From contig NW_026869896.1 of the NCBI RefSeq assembly GCF_019925205.1, positions 2,728,001-2,792,000 on the forward strand: a stretch of 64,000 nt of DNA. The letters are read 5' to 3'. The notes beneath the pieces were generated by a model, which was not told the origin of the DNA, searched no databases, and worked only from the letters and a program-made list of their open reading frames with translations. The stretch comes from Metopolophium dirhodum. Its lineage: Eukaryota; Arthropoda; Insecta; Hemiptera; Aphididae. Positions 38,400 to 50,915 of the stretch are shown here, in pieces. The position numbers and the translations under genes are program-made. The first letter of the stretch is position 1; every line of letters starts with the position of its first letter.

Positions 38400-41162
38400 T
38401 TTTATAAATTTAAAATGATGTAACCCAAGACTAAAAATGTTCATGTAAGCGTTAATATTGAGTTCTAAATTCTAGTTTTCTGAACATCTAGTTAATTTAT
38501 AGTGGATAAATGTATTTGCAATTGTCTGAAGTCTTATTCATCAACATATTATGCTTTTTTTAATTTTAAATGATGTACCCCAACATTGAATAATGTTAAT
38601 ATTAACGTAATTATTGATTTTTAAATTCTAGTTTTGGGTTCAACTAATCTATCTATAGGTGACTAATGTATCTACAATTGTCTGAAGTCTTATTCGTCAA
38701 CATATTATGTTTTTTTTTAATTTGAAATGATGTACCGCAACAATGAAAAATATTAATATAAGCGTAATTATTGAGTTTTAAATTCTAGTTCAAACATCAT
38801 CTAGTTAATGTATAGTGGATAAATTTATTTGCAATTGTCTGAAGTCTTATTCGTCAACATATTATGTTTTTTTTTAATTTGAAATGATGTACACCAACAA
38901 TGGAAATGTTAATATCAAAGTATTCATTGACTTCTAAAGTTCTAAATTCTATTTTTCTGATCATCTAGTTAATGTATAGTGGATAAATGTATTTTCAATC
39001 GTCTGAAGTCTTATTCATCAACATATTATGTTTTTTTTTTAATTTGAAATGATGTACCCCAACATTGAATAATGTTAATATTAACGTAATTATTGATTTT
39101 TAAATTCTAGTTTTGGGTTCAACTAATCTATCTATAGGTGACTAATGTATCTACAATTGTCTGAAGTCTTATTCGTCAACATATTATGTTTTTTTTTAAT
39201 TTGAAATGATGTACCGCAACAATGAAAAATATTAATATAAGCGTAATTATTGAGTTTTAAATTCTAGTTCAAACATTATCTAGTTAATGTATAGTGGATA
39301 AATTTATTTGCAATTGTCTGAAGTCTTATTCGTCAACATATTATGTTTTTTTTTAATTTGAAATGATGTACACCAACAATGGAAATGTTAATATCAAAGT
39401 ATTCATTGACTTCTAAATTCTATTTTTCTGATCATCTAGTTAATGTATAGTGGATAAATGTATTTTCAATCGTCTGAAGTCTTATTCATCAACATATTAT
39501 GCTTTTTTTTAATTTGAAATGATGTACCCCAACAATGAATAACGTTAATATTAACGTAATTATTGATTTTTAAATTCTAGTTTTGGGTTTCAACTAATCT
39601 ATCCATAGGTGACTAATGTATTTGAGATTGTCTGAAGTCTTATTCGTCAACAAATTATGTTTTTTTTTAATTTGAAATGATGTAACCCAAGACTAAATAA
39701 TGTTCATATAAGCGTTAATATTGAGTTCTAAATTCTAGTTTTCTGATCATGTAGTTTATGTATAGTGGATAAATGTATTTTCAATTGTCTGAAGTCTTAT
39801 TTAACAACAACTTATGTGTTTTTTTTTATTTGAAATGATTTACCCCATCAATGAAAAATGTTAATACTAACGTAATAATTGAGTTCTAAATTCTAGTTTT
39901 CTGAATATCTAGTTAATTTATGGTTGATAAATGTATTTTCAATTGTCTGAAGTCTTATTTAACAACAACTTATGTTTTTTTTTAATTTGAAATGATGTAA
40001 CGCAAGACTAAAAAATGTTCATATAAGCGTTAATATTGAGTTCTAAATTCTAGTTTTCTGATCATCTAGTTGATGTATAGTGGATAAATGTATTTGCAAT
40101 TATAATTCTAGTTTTGGTTTTCAACTTATCTATCTATATGTGACCAATGTATTTGCGATTGTCTGAAGTCTTATTCGTCAACAAATTAGGTTTTTTATAA
40201 ATTTGAAATGATGTAACCCAAGACTAAAAAATGTTCATATAAGCGTTAATATTGAGTTCTAAATTCTAGTTTTCTAATCATGTAGTTTATGTATAGTGGA
40301 TAAATGTGTTTGCTATTGTCTGAAGTCTTATTCATCAACATATTATGTTTTTTTTTATTTTGAAATAATGTACACCAACAATGGAAATGTTAATATCAAA
40401 GTATTTATTGAGTTCTAAATTCTAGTTTATCTGATCATCTAGTTAATGTATAGTGGATAAATGTGTTTGCAATTGTCTGATGTTTATTTTTAATTTGAAA
40501 TGATGAACACCAAAAATGGAAATGTTAATATCAAAGTATTTATTGACTTCTAAATTTTAGTTTTGCGTACAACTAATCTATCTATAGTTGACTAATGTAT
40601 TTGCAATTGACTAAAGTCTCATTCATCAACTTATTATGTTTTTTATAAATTTAAAATTATGTAACCCAAGACTAAAAAATGTTCATGTAAGTTTAATATT
40701 GAGTTCTAAATTCTAGTTTTCTGAACATCTAGTTAATTTATAGTGGATAAATGTATTTGCAATTGTCTGAAGTCTTATTCATCAACATATTATGCTTTTT
40801 TTAATTTGAAATGATGTACCCCAACATTGAATAATGTTAATATTAACGTAATTATTGATTTTTAAATTCTAGTTTTGGGTTCAACTAATCTATCTATAGG
40901 TGACTAATGTATCTACAATTGTCTGAAGTCTTATTCGTCAACATATTATGTTTTTTTTTAATTTGAAATGATGTACCGCAACAATGAAAAATATTAATAT
41001 AAGCGTAATTATTGAGTTTTAAATTCTAGTTCAAACATCATCTAGTTAATGTATAGTGGATAAATTTATTTGCAATTGTCTGAAGTCTTATTCGTCAACA
41101 TATTATGTTTTTTTTTAATTTGAAATGATGTACACCAACAATGGAAATGTTAATATCAAAGT
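38400..41162 (+). repeat. Displaced copy of domain 1 (matches 6.1-8.86 kb)
   Basis: This 2.76-kb stretch follows 6100 to 8862 at a constant offset of 32,300 bp (32,299 after one indel). It shares three markers that are rare in the window: AATTTTAAATGATG (6261 and 38561), GACTTCTAAAGTTCTAAATT (6629 and 38929) and CATGTAAGTTTAATATTG (8386 and 40685). It carries the truncated monomer at 40040. Private differences include TTTTGGTTTTCAAC near 40113 and CAAACATCATC where 6490 reads CAAACAAAATC. It ends near 41162, where ATTCATTGAC becomes ATTTATTGAC and domain 3 resumes. It is flanked on both sides by foreign monomer types. Confidence 0.85.
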
Positions 41163-43860
41163 ATTTATTGACTTCTAAATTCTAGTTTTGCGTACAACTA
41201 ATCTATCTATAGTTGACTAATGTATTTGCAATTGTCTGAAGTCTTATTCAACACAATTTAAGGTTTTTTTAATTTGAAATGATTTTCCCTAATAATGAAA
41301 AATGTTAATATTAACATAATAATTGAGTTCTAAATTCTAGTTTTCTATACATCTAGTTAATTTATAGTGGATAAATGTATTTGCAATTGTCTGAAGTCTT
41401 AATCGTCGAAAAATTATATTTTTTTTTAATTTGAAATGATTTACCCAAATAATGAAAAATATTAATATAAGCGTAATTATTGAGTTCTAAATTCTAGTTT
41501 TTCTGATCATCTAGATAATGTATAGTGGATAAATGTATTTGCAATTTTCTGAAGTCTTAATCGTCAAAAAATTATATTAATTTTTAATTTGAAATGATTT
41601 ACCCAAATACTGCAAAATATTAATATGAGCGTAATTATTGAGTTTTAAATTCAAGTTCGCAGATCATGTAGTTAATGTATAGTGGATAAATGTATTTGCA
41701 ATTGACTAAAGTCTTAATCGTCAAAAAATTTTATTTTATTAATTTGAAATGATGTACCCCAACAATGAATAACGTTAATTTTACGTGATTATTGATTTCT
41801 TAATTCTAGTTTTGGGTTCAACTAATCTATCTATAGGTGACTAATGTATTTGCAGTTGAAAAAAGTCTTATTCAACAACAATTTATGTATTATTATTATT
41901 TATTTATATATTAATTATTGATTTTTAAATTCTAATTTTGGGTTTCAACTAATCTATCTATAGGTGACTAATGTATTTGAGATTGTCTGAAGTCTTATTC
42001 ATCAACATATTATGTTTTTTTATAAATTTGAAATGATGTAACCCAAGACTAAAAAATGTTCATATAAGCCTTAATATTGAGTTCTAAATTCTAGTTTTCT
42101 GATCATGTAGTTTATGTATAGTGGATAAATGTATTTGCAATTGTCTGAAGTCTTATTCAACAACAACTTAAAAGTTTTTTTTATTTGAAATGATCTACCC
42201 TATCAATGAAAATTTTTAATATTATCGTAATAATTGAGTTCTAAATTCTATTTTTCTGATCATCTAGTTAATGTATAGGTGACTAATGTATCTACAATTG
42301 TCTGAAGTCTTATTCGTCAACAAATTATGTTTTTTACTAATTTGAAATTATGTACCCCAACAATGAAAAATATTAATATAAGCGTAATTATTGAGTTTTA
42401 AATTCTAGTTCACACATCATCTAGTTAATGTATAGTGGATAAATTTATTTGCAATTGTCTGAAGTCTTATTCGTCAACATATTATGTTTTTTTTTAATTT
42501 GAAATGATGTACACCAACAATGGAAATGTTAATATCAAAGTATTCATTGACTTCTAAATTCTATTTTTCTGATCATCTAGTTAATGGATAATGGATAAAT
42601 GTATTTGAAATTGTCTGAAGTCTTATTCAACAACAATTTAAGGTTTTTTAATTTGAAATGATTTACCCTAATAATGAAAAATGTTAATATTAACATAATA
42701 ATTGAGTTCTAAATTCTAGTTTTCTGAGCATCTAGTTAATTTATAGTGGATAAATGTATTTGCAGTTGTCTGAAGTCTTATTCAACAACAATATAAGGTT
42801 TTTTTAATTTGAAATGATGTACCCCAACAATGAATAACGTAATTTTACGTAATTATTGATTTCTTAATTCTAGTTTTGGGTTCAACTTATCTATCTATAG
42901 GTGACTAATGTATTTGCAGTTGACTAAAGTCTTATTCAACAACAATTTAAGGTTTTTTTAATTTGAAATGATGTACCCCAACAATGAATAACGTAATTTT
43001 ACGTAATTATTGATTTCTTAATTCTAGTTTTGGGTTCAACTTATCTATCTATAGGTGACTAATGTATTTTCAGTTGACTAAAGTCTTATTCTACAACAAT
43101 TTAAGGTTTTTTTAATTTGAAATGATGTACCCCAACAATGAATAACGTTAATTTTACGTAATTATTGATTTCTTAATTCTAGTTTCCTGAACGTTTAGGT
43201 AATTTATAGTGGATAAATGTATTTGCAATTGTCTGAAGTCTTATTCGTCAACAAATTATGTTTTTTTTTAATTTGAAATGATGTACACCAACAATGGAAA
43301 TGTTAATATCAAAGTATTTATTGAGTTCTAAATTCTAGTTTATCTGATCATCTAGTTAATGTATAGTGGATAAATGTATATGCAATTTATCTGAAGTCTT
43401 AATCGTCGAAAAATTATATTTTTTTTTAATTTGAAATGATGTACCCCAACAATGAATAACGTTAATTTTACGTAATTATTGATTTCTTAATTCTAGTTTT
43501 GTGTTCAACTTATCTATCTATAGGTGACTAATGTATTTGCAGTTGACTAAAGTCTTATTCAACAACAATTTATGTATTATTATTATTTATTTATATATTT
43601 ATAATTGATTTTTAAATTCTAGTTTTGACTTCAACTAATCTATCTATAGGTGACCAATGTATTTTCGATTGTCTGAAGTCTTATTCGTCAACAAATTATG
43701 TTTTTTATAAATTTGGAATGATGTAACCCAAGACTAAAAAATGTTCATATAAGCGTTAATATTGAGTTCTAAATTCTAGTTTTCTGAACATCTAGTTAAT
43801 TTATAGTGGATAAATGTATTTGCAATTGTCTGAAGTCTTATTCATCAACATATTATGCTT
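41163..43860 (+). repeat. Domain 3 monomers, third appearance
   Basis: Resuming with CAACACAATTTAAGG (near 41252), this stretch repeats the order of 34,340 to 37,540: TTATATTAATTTTTAATTTG (41572), AAGTTCGCAGATCATG (41653), ATT-rich short units (about 41885 and 43573), GGATAATGGATAAATG (42586), CTGAGCATCTAG (42724) and ATTTGGAATGATG (43711). Offsets drift from about 6070 to 6220 bp, so several indels separate the copies. An odd monomer near 42268 has GTTAATGTATAGGTGACTAATG, a direct fusion of subfamily A and B boxes. Confidence 0.75.
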
Positions 43861-46800
43861 TTTTTAATTTGAAATGATGTACACCAACAATGGAAATGTT
43901 AATATCAAAGTATTTATTGAGTTCTAAATTCTAGTTTATCTGATCATCTAGTTAATGTATAGTGGATAAATGTGTTTGCAATTGTCTGATGTTTTTTTTT
44001 AATTTGAAATGATGAACACCAAAAATGGAAATGTTAATATCAAAGTATTTATTGACTTCTAAATTTTAGTTTTGCGTACAACTAATCTATCTATAGGTGA
44101 CTAATGTATCTACAATTGTCTGAAGTCTTATTCGTCAACATATTATGTTTTTTTTTAATTTGAAATGATGTACCGCAACAATGAAAAATATTAATATAAG
44201 CGTAATTATTGAGTTTTAAATTCTAGTTCAAACATCATCTAGTTAATGTTTAGTGGATAAATTTATTTGCAATTGTCTGAAGTCTTATTCGTCAACATAT
44301 TATGTTTTTTTTTAATTTGAAATGATGTACACCAACAATGGAATTGTTAATATCAAAGTATTCATTGACTTCTAAATTCTATTTTTCTGATCATCTAGTT
44401 AATGTATAGTGGATAAATGTATTTTCAATCGTCTGAAGTCTTATTCATAAACATATTATGTTTTTTTTTTAATTTGAAATGATGTACACCAACAATGGAA
44501 ATGTTAATATCAAAGTATTTATTGAGTTCTAAATTCTAGTTTATCTGATCATCTAGTTAATGTATAGTGGATAAATGTGTTTGCAATTGTCTGATATTTT
44601 TTTTTAATTTGAAATGATGTACACCAAAAATGGAAATGTTAATATCAAAGTATTTATTGACTTCTAAATTTTAGTTTTGCGTACAACTAATCTATCTATA
44701 GTTGACTAATGTATTTGCAATTGACTAAAGTCTCATTCATCAACTTATTATGTTTTTTATAAATTTAAAATTATGTAACCCAAGACTAAAAAATGTTCAT
44801 ATAAGCGTTAATAAAGAGTTCTAAATTCTAGTTTTCTGAACATCTAGTTAATTTATAGTGGATAAATGTATTTGCAATTGTCTGAAGTCTTATTCATCAA
44901 CATATTATGCTTTTTTTAATTTGAAATGATGTACCCCAACATTGAATAATGTTAATATTAACGTAATTATTGATTTTTAAATTCTAGTTTTGGGTTCAAC
45001 TAATCTATCTATAGGTGACTATTGTATCTACAATTGTCTGAAGTCTTATTCGTCAACATATTATGTTTTTTTTTAATTTGAAATGATGTACCGCAACAAT
45101 GAAAAATATTAATATAAGCGTAATTATTGAGTTTTAAATTCTAGTTCAAACATCATCTAGTTAATGAATAGTGGAAAAATTTATTTGCAATTGTCTGAAG
45201 TCTTATTCGTCAACATATTATGTTTTTTTTTAATTTGAAATGATGTACACCAACAATGGAAATGTTAATATCAAAGTAGTTATTGAGTTCTAAATTTTAG
45301 TTTTGCGTACAACTAATCTATCTATAGTTGACTAATGTATTTGCAATTGACTAAAGTCTCATTAATCAACTTATTATGTTTTTTATAAATTTAAAATTAT
45401 GTAACCCAAGACTAAAAAATATTCATATAAGCGTTAATATTGAGTTTTAAATTCTAGTTTTCTGAACATCTAGTTAATTTATAGTGGATAAATGTATTTG
45501 TAATTGTCTGAAGTCTTAATCATCAACATATTATGCTTTTTTTAATTTGAAATGATGTACCCCAACATTGAATAATGTTAATATTAACGTAATTATTGAT
45601 TTTTAAATTCTAGTTTTGGGTTCAACTAATCTATCTGTAGGTGACTAATGTATCTACAATTGTCTGAAGTCTTATTCGTCAACATATTATGTTTTTTTTT
45701 AATTTGAAATGATGTACCGCAACAATGGAAATGTTAATATCAAAGTATTCATTGACTTCTAAATTCTATTTTTCTGATCATCTAGTTAATGTATAGTGGA
45801 TAAATGTATTTTCAATCGTCTGAAGTCTTATTCATCAACATTTTATGTTTTTTTTTTAATTTGAAATGATGTACCCCAACATTGAATAATGTTAATATTA
45901 ACGTAATTATTGATTTTTAAATTCTAGTTTTGGGTTTCAACTAATCTATCCATAGGTGACTAATGTATTTGAGATTGTCTGAAGTCTTATTCGTCAACAA
46001 ATTATGTTTTTTTTTAATTTGAAATGATGTAACCCAAGACTAAAAAATGTTCATATAAGCGTTAATATTGAGTTCTAAATTCTAGTTTTCTGATCATGTA
46101 GTTTATGTATAGTGGATAAATGTATTTTCAATTGTCTGAAGTCTTATTTAACAACAACTTATGTGTTTTTTTTATTTGAAATGATTTACCCCATCAATGA
46201 AAAATGTTAATACTAACGTATAAATTGAGTTCTAAATTCTAGTTTTCTGAATATCTAGTTAATTTATGGTTGATAAATGTATTTTCAATTGTCTGAAGTC
46301 TTATTTAACAACAACTTATGTTTTTTTTTAATTTGAAATGATGTAACCCAAGACTAAAAAATGTTCATATAAGCGTTAATATTGAGTTCTAAATTCTAGT
46401 TTTCTGATCATCTAGTTAATGTATAGTGGATAAATGTATTCGCAATTATAATTCTAGTTTTGGGTTTCAACTTATCTATGTATATGTGACTAATGTATTT
46501 GCGATTGTCTGAAGTCTTATTCGTCAACAAATTAGGTTTTTTATAAATTTGAAATGATGTAACCCAAGACTAAAAAATGTTCATATATACGTTAATATTG
46601 AGTTCTAAATTCTAGTTTTCTGATCATGTATTTTATGTATAGTGGATAAATGTGTTTGCTATTGTCTGATGTCTTATTCATCAACATATTATGTTTTTTT
46701 TTATTTTGAAATAATGTACACCAACAATGGAAATGTTAATATCAAAGTATTTATTGAGTTCTAAATTCTAGTTTATCTGATCATCTAGTTAATGTATAGT

Positions 46801-47049
46801 GGATAAATGTGTTTGCAATTGTCTGATGTTTTTTTTTAATTTGAAATGATGAACACCAAAAATGGAAATGTTAATATCAAAGTATTTATTGACTTCTAAA
46901 TTTTAGTTTTGCGTACAACTAATCTATCTATTATTGACTAATGTATTTGCAATTGACTAAAGTCTCATTCATCAACTTATTATGTTTTTTATAAATTTAA
47001 AATTATGTAACCCAAGACTAAAAAATGTTCATATAAGCGTTAATATTGA
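43861..47049 (+). repeat. Mixed block with domain 1/2 monomers, no clear HOR
   Basis: Monomers of subfamilies A, B, C and D are present in short runs resembling domains 1 and 2, with two 135-bp units close together (near 44.0 and 44.5 kb) and the last truncated frame monomer at 46386 (here GTATTCGCAATTATAATTC). I found no long period that repeats within the block. Single-base oddities are frequent: TTCATAAACATATTATG, AATAAAGAGTTC, GGAATTGTTAATATC and TATTATTGACTAATG. This agrees with weaker homogenisation than in domain 2. Confidence 0.7.
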
Positions 47050-48641
47050 GTTCTAAATTCTATTTTTCTGATCATCTAGTTAATGTATAGTGGATAAATG
47101 TATTTTCAATCGTCTGAAGTCTTATTCATCAACATATAATGCTTTTTTTTAATTTGAAATGATGTACCCCAACAATGAATAACGTTAATATTAACGTAAT
47201 TATTGATTTTTAAATTCTAGTTTTGGGTTCAAATAATCTATCTATAGGTGACTAATGTATCTACAATTGTCTGAAGTCTTATTCGTCAACAAATTATGTT
47301 TTTTTTTAATTTGAAATGATGTACCCCAACAATGAAAAATATTAATATAAGCGTTATTATTGAGTTTTAAATTCTAGTTCGCACATCATCAAGTTAATGT
47401 ATAGTGGATAAATTTATTTGCAATTGTCTGAAGTCTTATTCAACAACAATTTAAGGTTTTTTTAATTTGAAATGATTTACCCTAATAATGAAAAATGTTA
47501 ATATTAACATAATAATTGAGTTCTAAATTCTAGTTTTCTGAGCATCTAGTTAATTTATAGTGGATAAATGTATTTGCAGTTGTCTGAAGTCTTATTCAAC
47601 AACAATATAAGGTTTTTTTAATTTGAAATGATGTACCCCAATAATGAATAACGTAATTTTACGTAATTATTGATTTCTTAATTCTAGTTTTGGGTTCAAC
47701 TTATCTATCTATAGGTGACTAATGTATTTGCAGGTGACTAAAGTCTTATTCAACAACAATTTAAGGTTTTTTTAATTTGAAATGATGTACCCCAACAATG
47801 AATAACGTTAATCAACTTATTATGTTTTTTATAAATTTAAAATTATGTAACCCAAGACTAAAAAATGTTCATATAAGCGTTAATATTGAGTTCTAAATTC
47901 TAGTTTTCTGAACATCTAGTTAATGTATAGTGGATAAATGTATTTTCAATCGTCTGAAGTCTTATTCATCAACATATTATGCTTTTTTTTAATTTAAAAT
48001 GATGTACCCCAACAATGAAAAATATTAATATAAGCGTAATTATTGAGTTTTAAATTCTAGTTCGCACATCATCTAGTTAATGTATAGTGGATAAATTTAT
48101 TTGCAATTGTCTGAAGTCTTATTCGTCAACAAATTATGTTTTTTTTAATTTGAAATGATGTACACCAACAATGGAAATGTTAATATCAAAGTATTTATTG
48201 AGTTCTAAATTCTAGTTTATCTGATCATCTAGTTAATGTATAGTGGATAAATGTATTTGCAATTGTCTGAAGTCTTAATCATCGAAAAATTATATTTTTT
48301 TTTAATTTGAAATGATGTACCCCAACAATGAATAACGTTAATTTTACGTAATTATTGATTTCTTAATTCTAGTTTTGTGTTCAACTTATCTATCTATAGG
48401 TGACTAATGTATTTGCAGTTGACTAAAACCTTATTCAACAACAATTTATGTATTTTTATTATTTATTTATATATTAATAATTGATTTTTAAATTCTAGTT
48501 TTGACTTCAACTAATCTATCTATAGGTGACCAATGTATTTTCGATTGTCTGAAGTCTTATTCGTCAACAAATTATGTTTTTTATAAATTTGGAATAATGT
48601 AACCCAAGACTAAAAAATGTTCATATAAGCGTTAATATTGA
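47050..48641 (+). repeat. 1592-bp HOR copy 1
   Basis: This unit runs from GTTCTAAATTCTATTTTTCT to the same point at 48642. Private markers are CATATAATGC (47135 and 48727) and the fusion AACGTTAATCAACTTATTATG (47805 and 49397), both offset by 1592 bp. It holds one ATT-rich short unit (near 48450), monomers with GCAGGTGACTAAAG, and AAGTTCGCACATCATCAAG-type D monomers. About ten monomer lengths fit. Confidence 0.82.
47801..47830 (+). repeat. Monomer fusion joint AACGTTAAT/CAACTTATTATG
   Basis: A monomer that has reached the dyad region (AATGAATAACGTTAAT) jumps back to the middle of a C-type monomer (CAACTTATTATG followed by a short T-tract, ATAAATTTAAAAT). About 60 to 70 bp of monomer middle are thus repeated out of phase. 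The same joint is at 49393 and 50075, all by descent within the 1592/2274-bp repeat. It is a clear product of exchange between misaligned monomers sharing TTAAT/TCAAC-like bases. Confidence 0.85.
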
Positions 48642-50915
48642 GTTCTAAATTCTATTTTTCTGATCATCTAGTTAATGTATAGTGGATAAATGTATTTTCA
48701 ATCGTCTGAAGTCTTATTCATCAACATATAATGCTTTTTTTTAATTTGAAATGATGTACCCCAACAATGAATAACGTTAATATTAACGTAATTATTGATT
48801 TTTAAATTCTAGTTTTGGGTTCAAATAATCTATCTATAGGTGACTAATGTATCTACAATTGTCTGAAGTCTTATTCGTCAACAAATTATGTTTTTTTTTA
48901 ATTTGAAATGATGTACCCCAACAATGAAAAATATTAATATAAGCGTTATTATTGAGTTTTAAATTCTAGTTCGCACATCATCAAGTTAATGTATAGTGGA
49001 TAAATTTATTTGCAATTGTCTGAAGTCTTATTCAACAACAATTTAAGGTTTTTTTAATTTGAAATGATTTGCCCTAATAATGAAAAATGTTAATATTAAC
49101 ATAATAATTGAGTTCTAAATTCTAGTTTTCTGAGCATCTAGTTAATTTATAGTGGATAAATGTATTTGCAGTTGTCTGAAGTCTTATTCAACAACAATAT
49201 AAGGTTTTTTTAATTTGAAATGATGTACCCCAACAATGAATAACGTAATTTTACGTAATTATTGATTTCTTAATTCTAGTTTTGGGTTCAACTTATCTAT
49301 CTATAGGTGACTAATGTATTTGCAGGTGACTAAAGTCTTATTCAACAACAATTTAAGGTTTTTTTAATTTGAAATGATGTACCCCAACAATGAATAACGT
49401 TAATCAACTTATTATGTTTTTTATAAATTTAAAATTATGTAACCCAAGACTAAAAAATGTTCATATAAGCGTTAATATTGAGTTCTAAATTCTAGTTTTC
49501 TGAACATCTAGTTAATGTATAGTGGATAAATGTATTTGCAATTGTCTGTAGTCTTATTCAAGAACAATTTAAGGTTTTTTTAATTTGAAATGATGTACCC
49601 CAACAATGAAAAATATTAATATAAGCGTTATTATTGAGTTTTAAATTCTAGTTCGCACATCATCAAGTTAATGTATAGTGGATAAATTTATTTGCAATTG
49701 TCTGAAGTCTTATTCAACAACAATTTAAGGTTTTTTTAATTTGAAATGATTTGCCCTAATAATGAAAAATGTTAATATTAACATAATAATTGAGTTCTAA
49801 ATTCTAGTTTTCTGAGCATCTAGTTAATTTATAGTGGATAAATGTATTTGCAGTTGTCTGAAGTCTTATTCAACAACAATATAAGGTTTTTTTAATTTGA
49901 AATGATGTACCCCAACAATGAATAACGTAATTTTACGTAATTATTGATTTCTTAATTCTAGTTTTGGGTTCAACTTATCTATCTATAGGTGACTAATGTA
50001 TTTGCAGGTGACTAAAGTCTTATTCAACAACAATTTAAGGTTTTTTTAATTTGAAATGATGTACCCCAACAATGAATAACGTTAATCAACTTATTATGTT
50101 TTTTATAAATTTAAAATTATGTAACCCAAGACTAAAAAATGTTCATATAAGCGTTAATATTGAGTTCTAAATTCTAGTTTTCTGAACATCTAGTTAATGT
50201 ATAGTGGATAAATGTATTTTCAATCGTCTGAAGTCTTATTCATCAACATATTATGCTTTTTTTTAATTTAAAATGATGTACCCCAACAATGAAAAATATT
50301 AATATAAGCGTAATTATTGAGTTTTAAATTCTAGTTCGCACATCATCTAGTTAATGTATAGTGGATAAATTTATTTGCAATTGTCTGAAGTCTTATTCGT
50401 CAACAAATTATGTTTTTTTTAATTTGAAATGATGTACACCAACAATGGAAATGTTAATATCAAAGTATTTATTGAGTTCTAAATTCTAGTTTATCTGATC
50501 ATCTAGTTAATGTATAGTGGATAAATGTATTTGCAATTGTCTGAAGTCTTAATCATCGAAAAATTATATTTTTTTTTAATTTGAAATGATGTACCCCAAC
50601 AATGAATAACGTTAATTTTACGTAATTATTGATTTCTTAATTCTAGTTTTGTGTTCAACTTATCTATCTATAGGTGACTAATGTATTTGCAGTTGACTAA
50701 AACCTTATTCAACAACAATTTATGTATTTTTATTATTTATTTATATATTAATAATTGATTTTTAAATTCTAGTTTTGACTTCAACTAATCTATCTATAGG
50801 TGACCAATGTATTTTCGATTGTCTGAAGTCTTATTCGTCAACAAATTATGTTTTTTATAAATTTGGAATAATGTAACCCAAGACTAAAAAATGTTCATAT
50901 AAGCGTTAATATTGA
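48642..50915 (+). repeat. 1592-bp HOR copy 2 expanded to 2274 bp by internal 682-bp duplication
   Basis: The second copy is 2274 bp because a 682-bp segment is duplicated inside it: the AACGTTAATCAACTTATTATG fusion occurs at 49397 and again at 50079. From the second fusion onward the sequence follows copy 1 at an offset of 2274 bp (for example AATTTAAAATGATG at 47991 and 50265). The duplication join lies near 49545, in a monomer reading GTCTGTAGTCTTATTCAAGA, a form that also marks the 3376-bp HOR. Confidence 0.82.
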
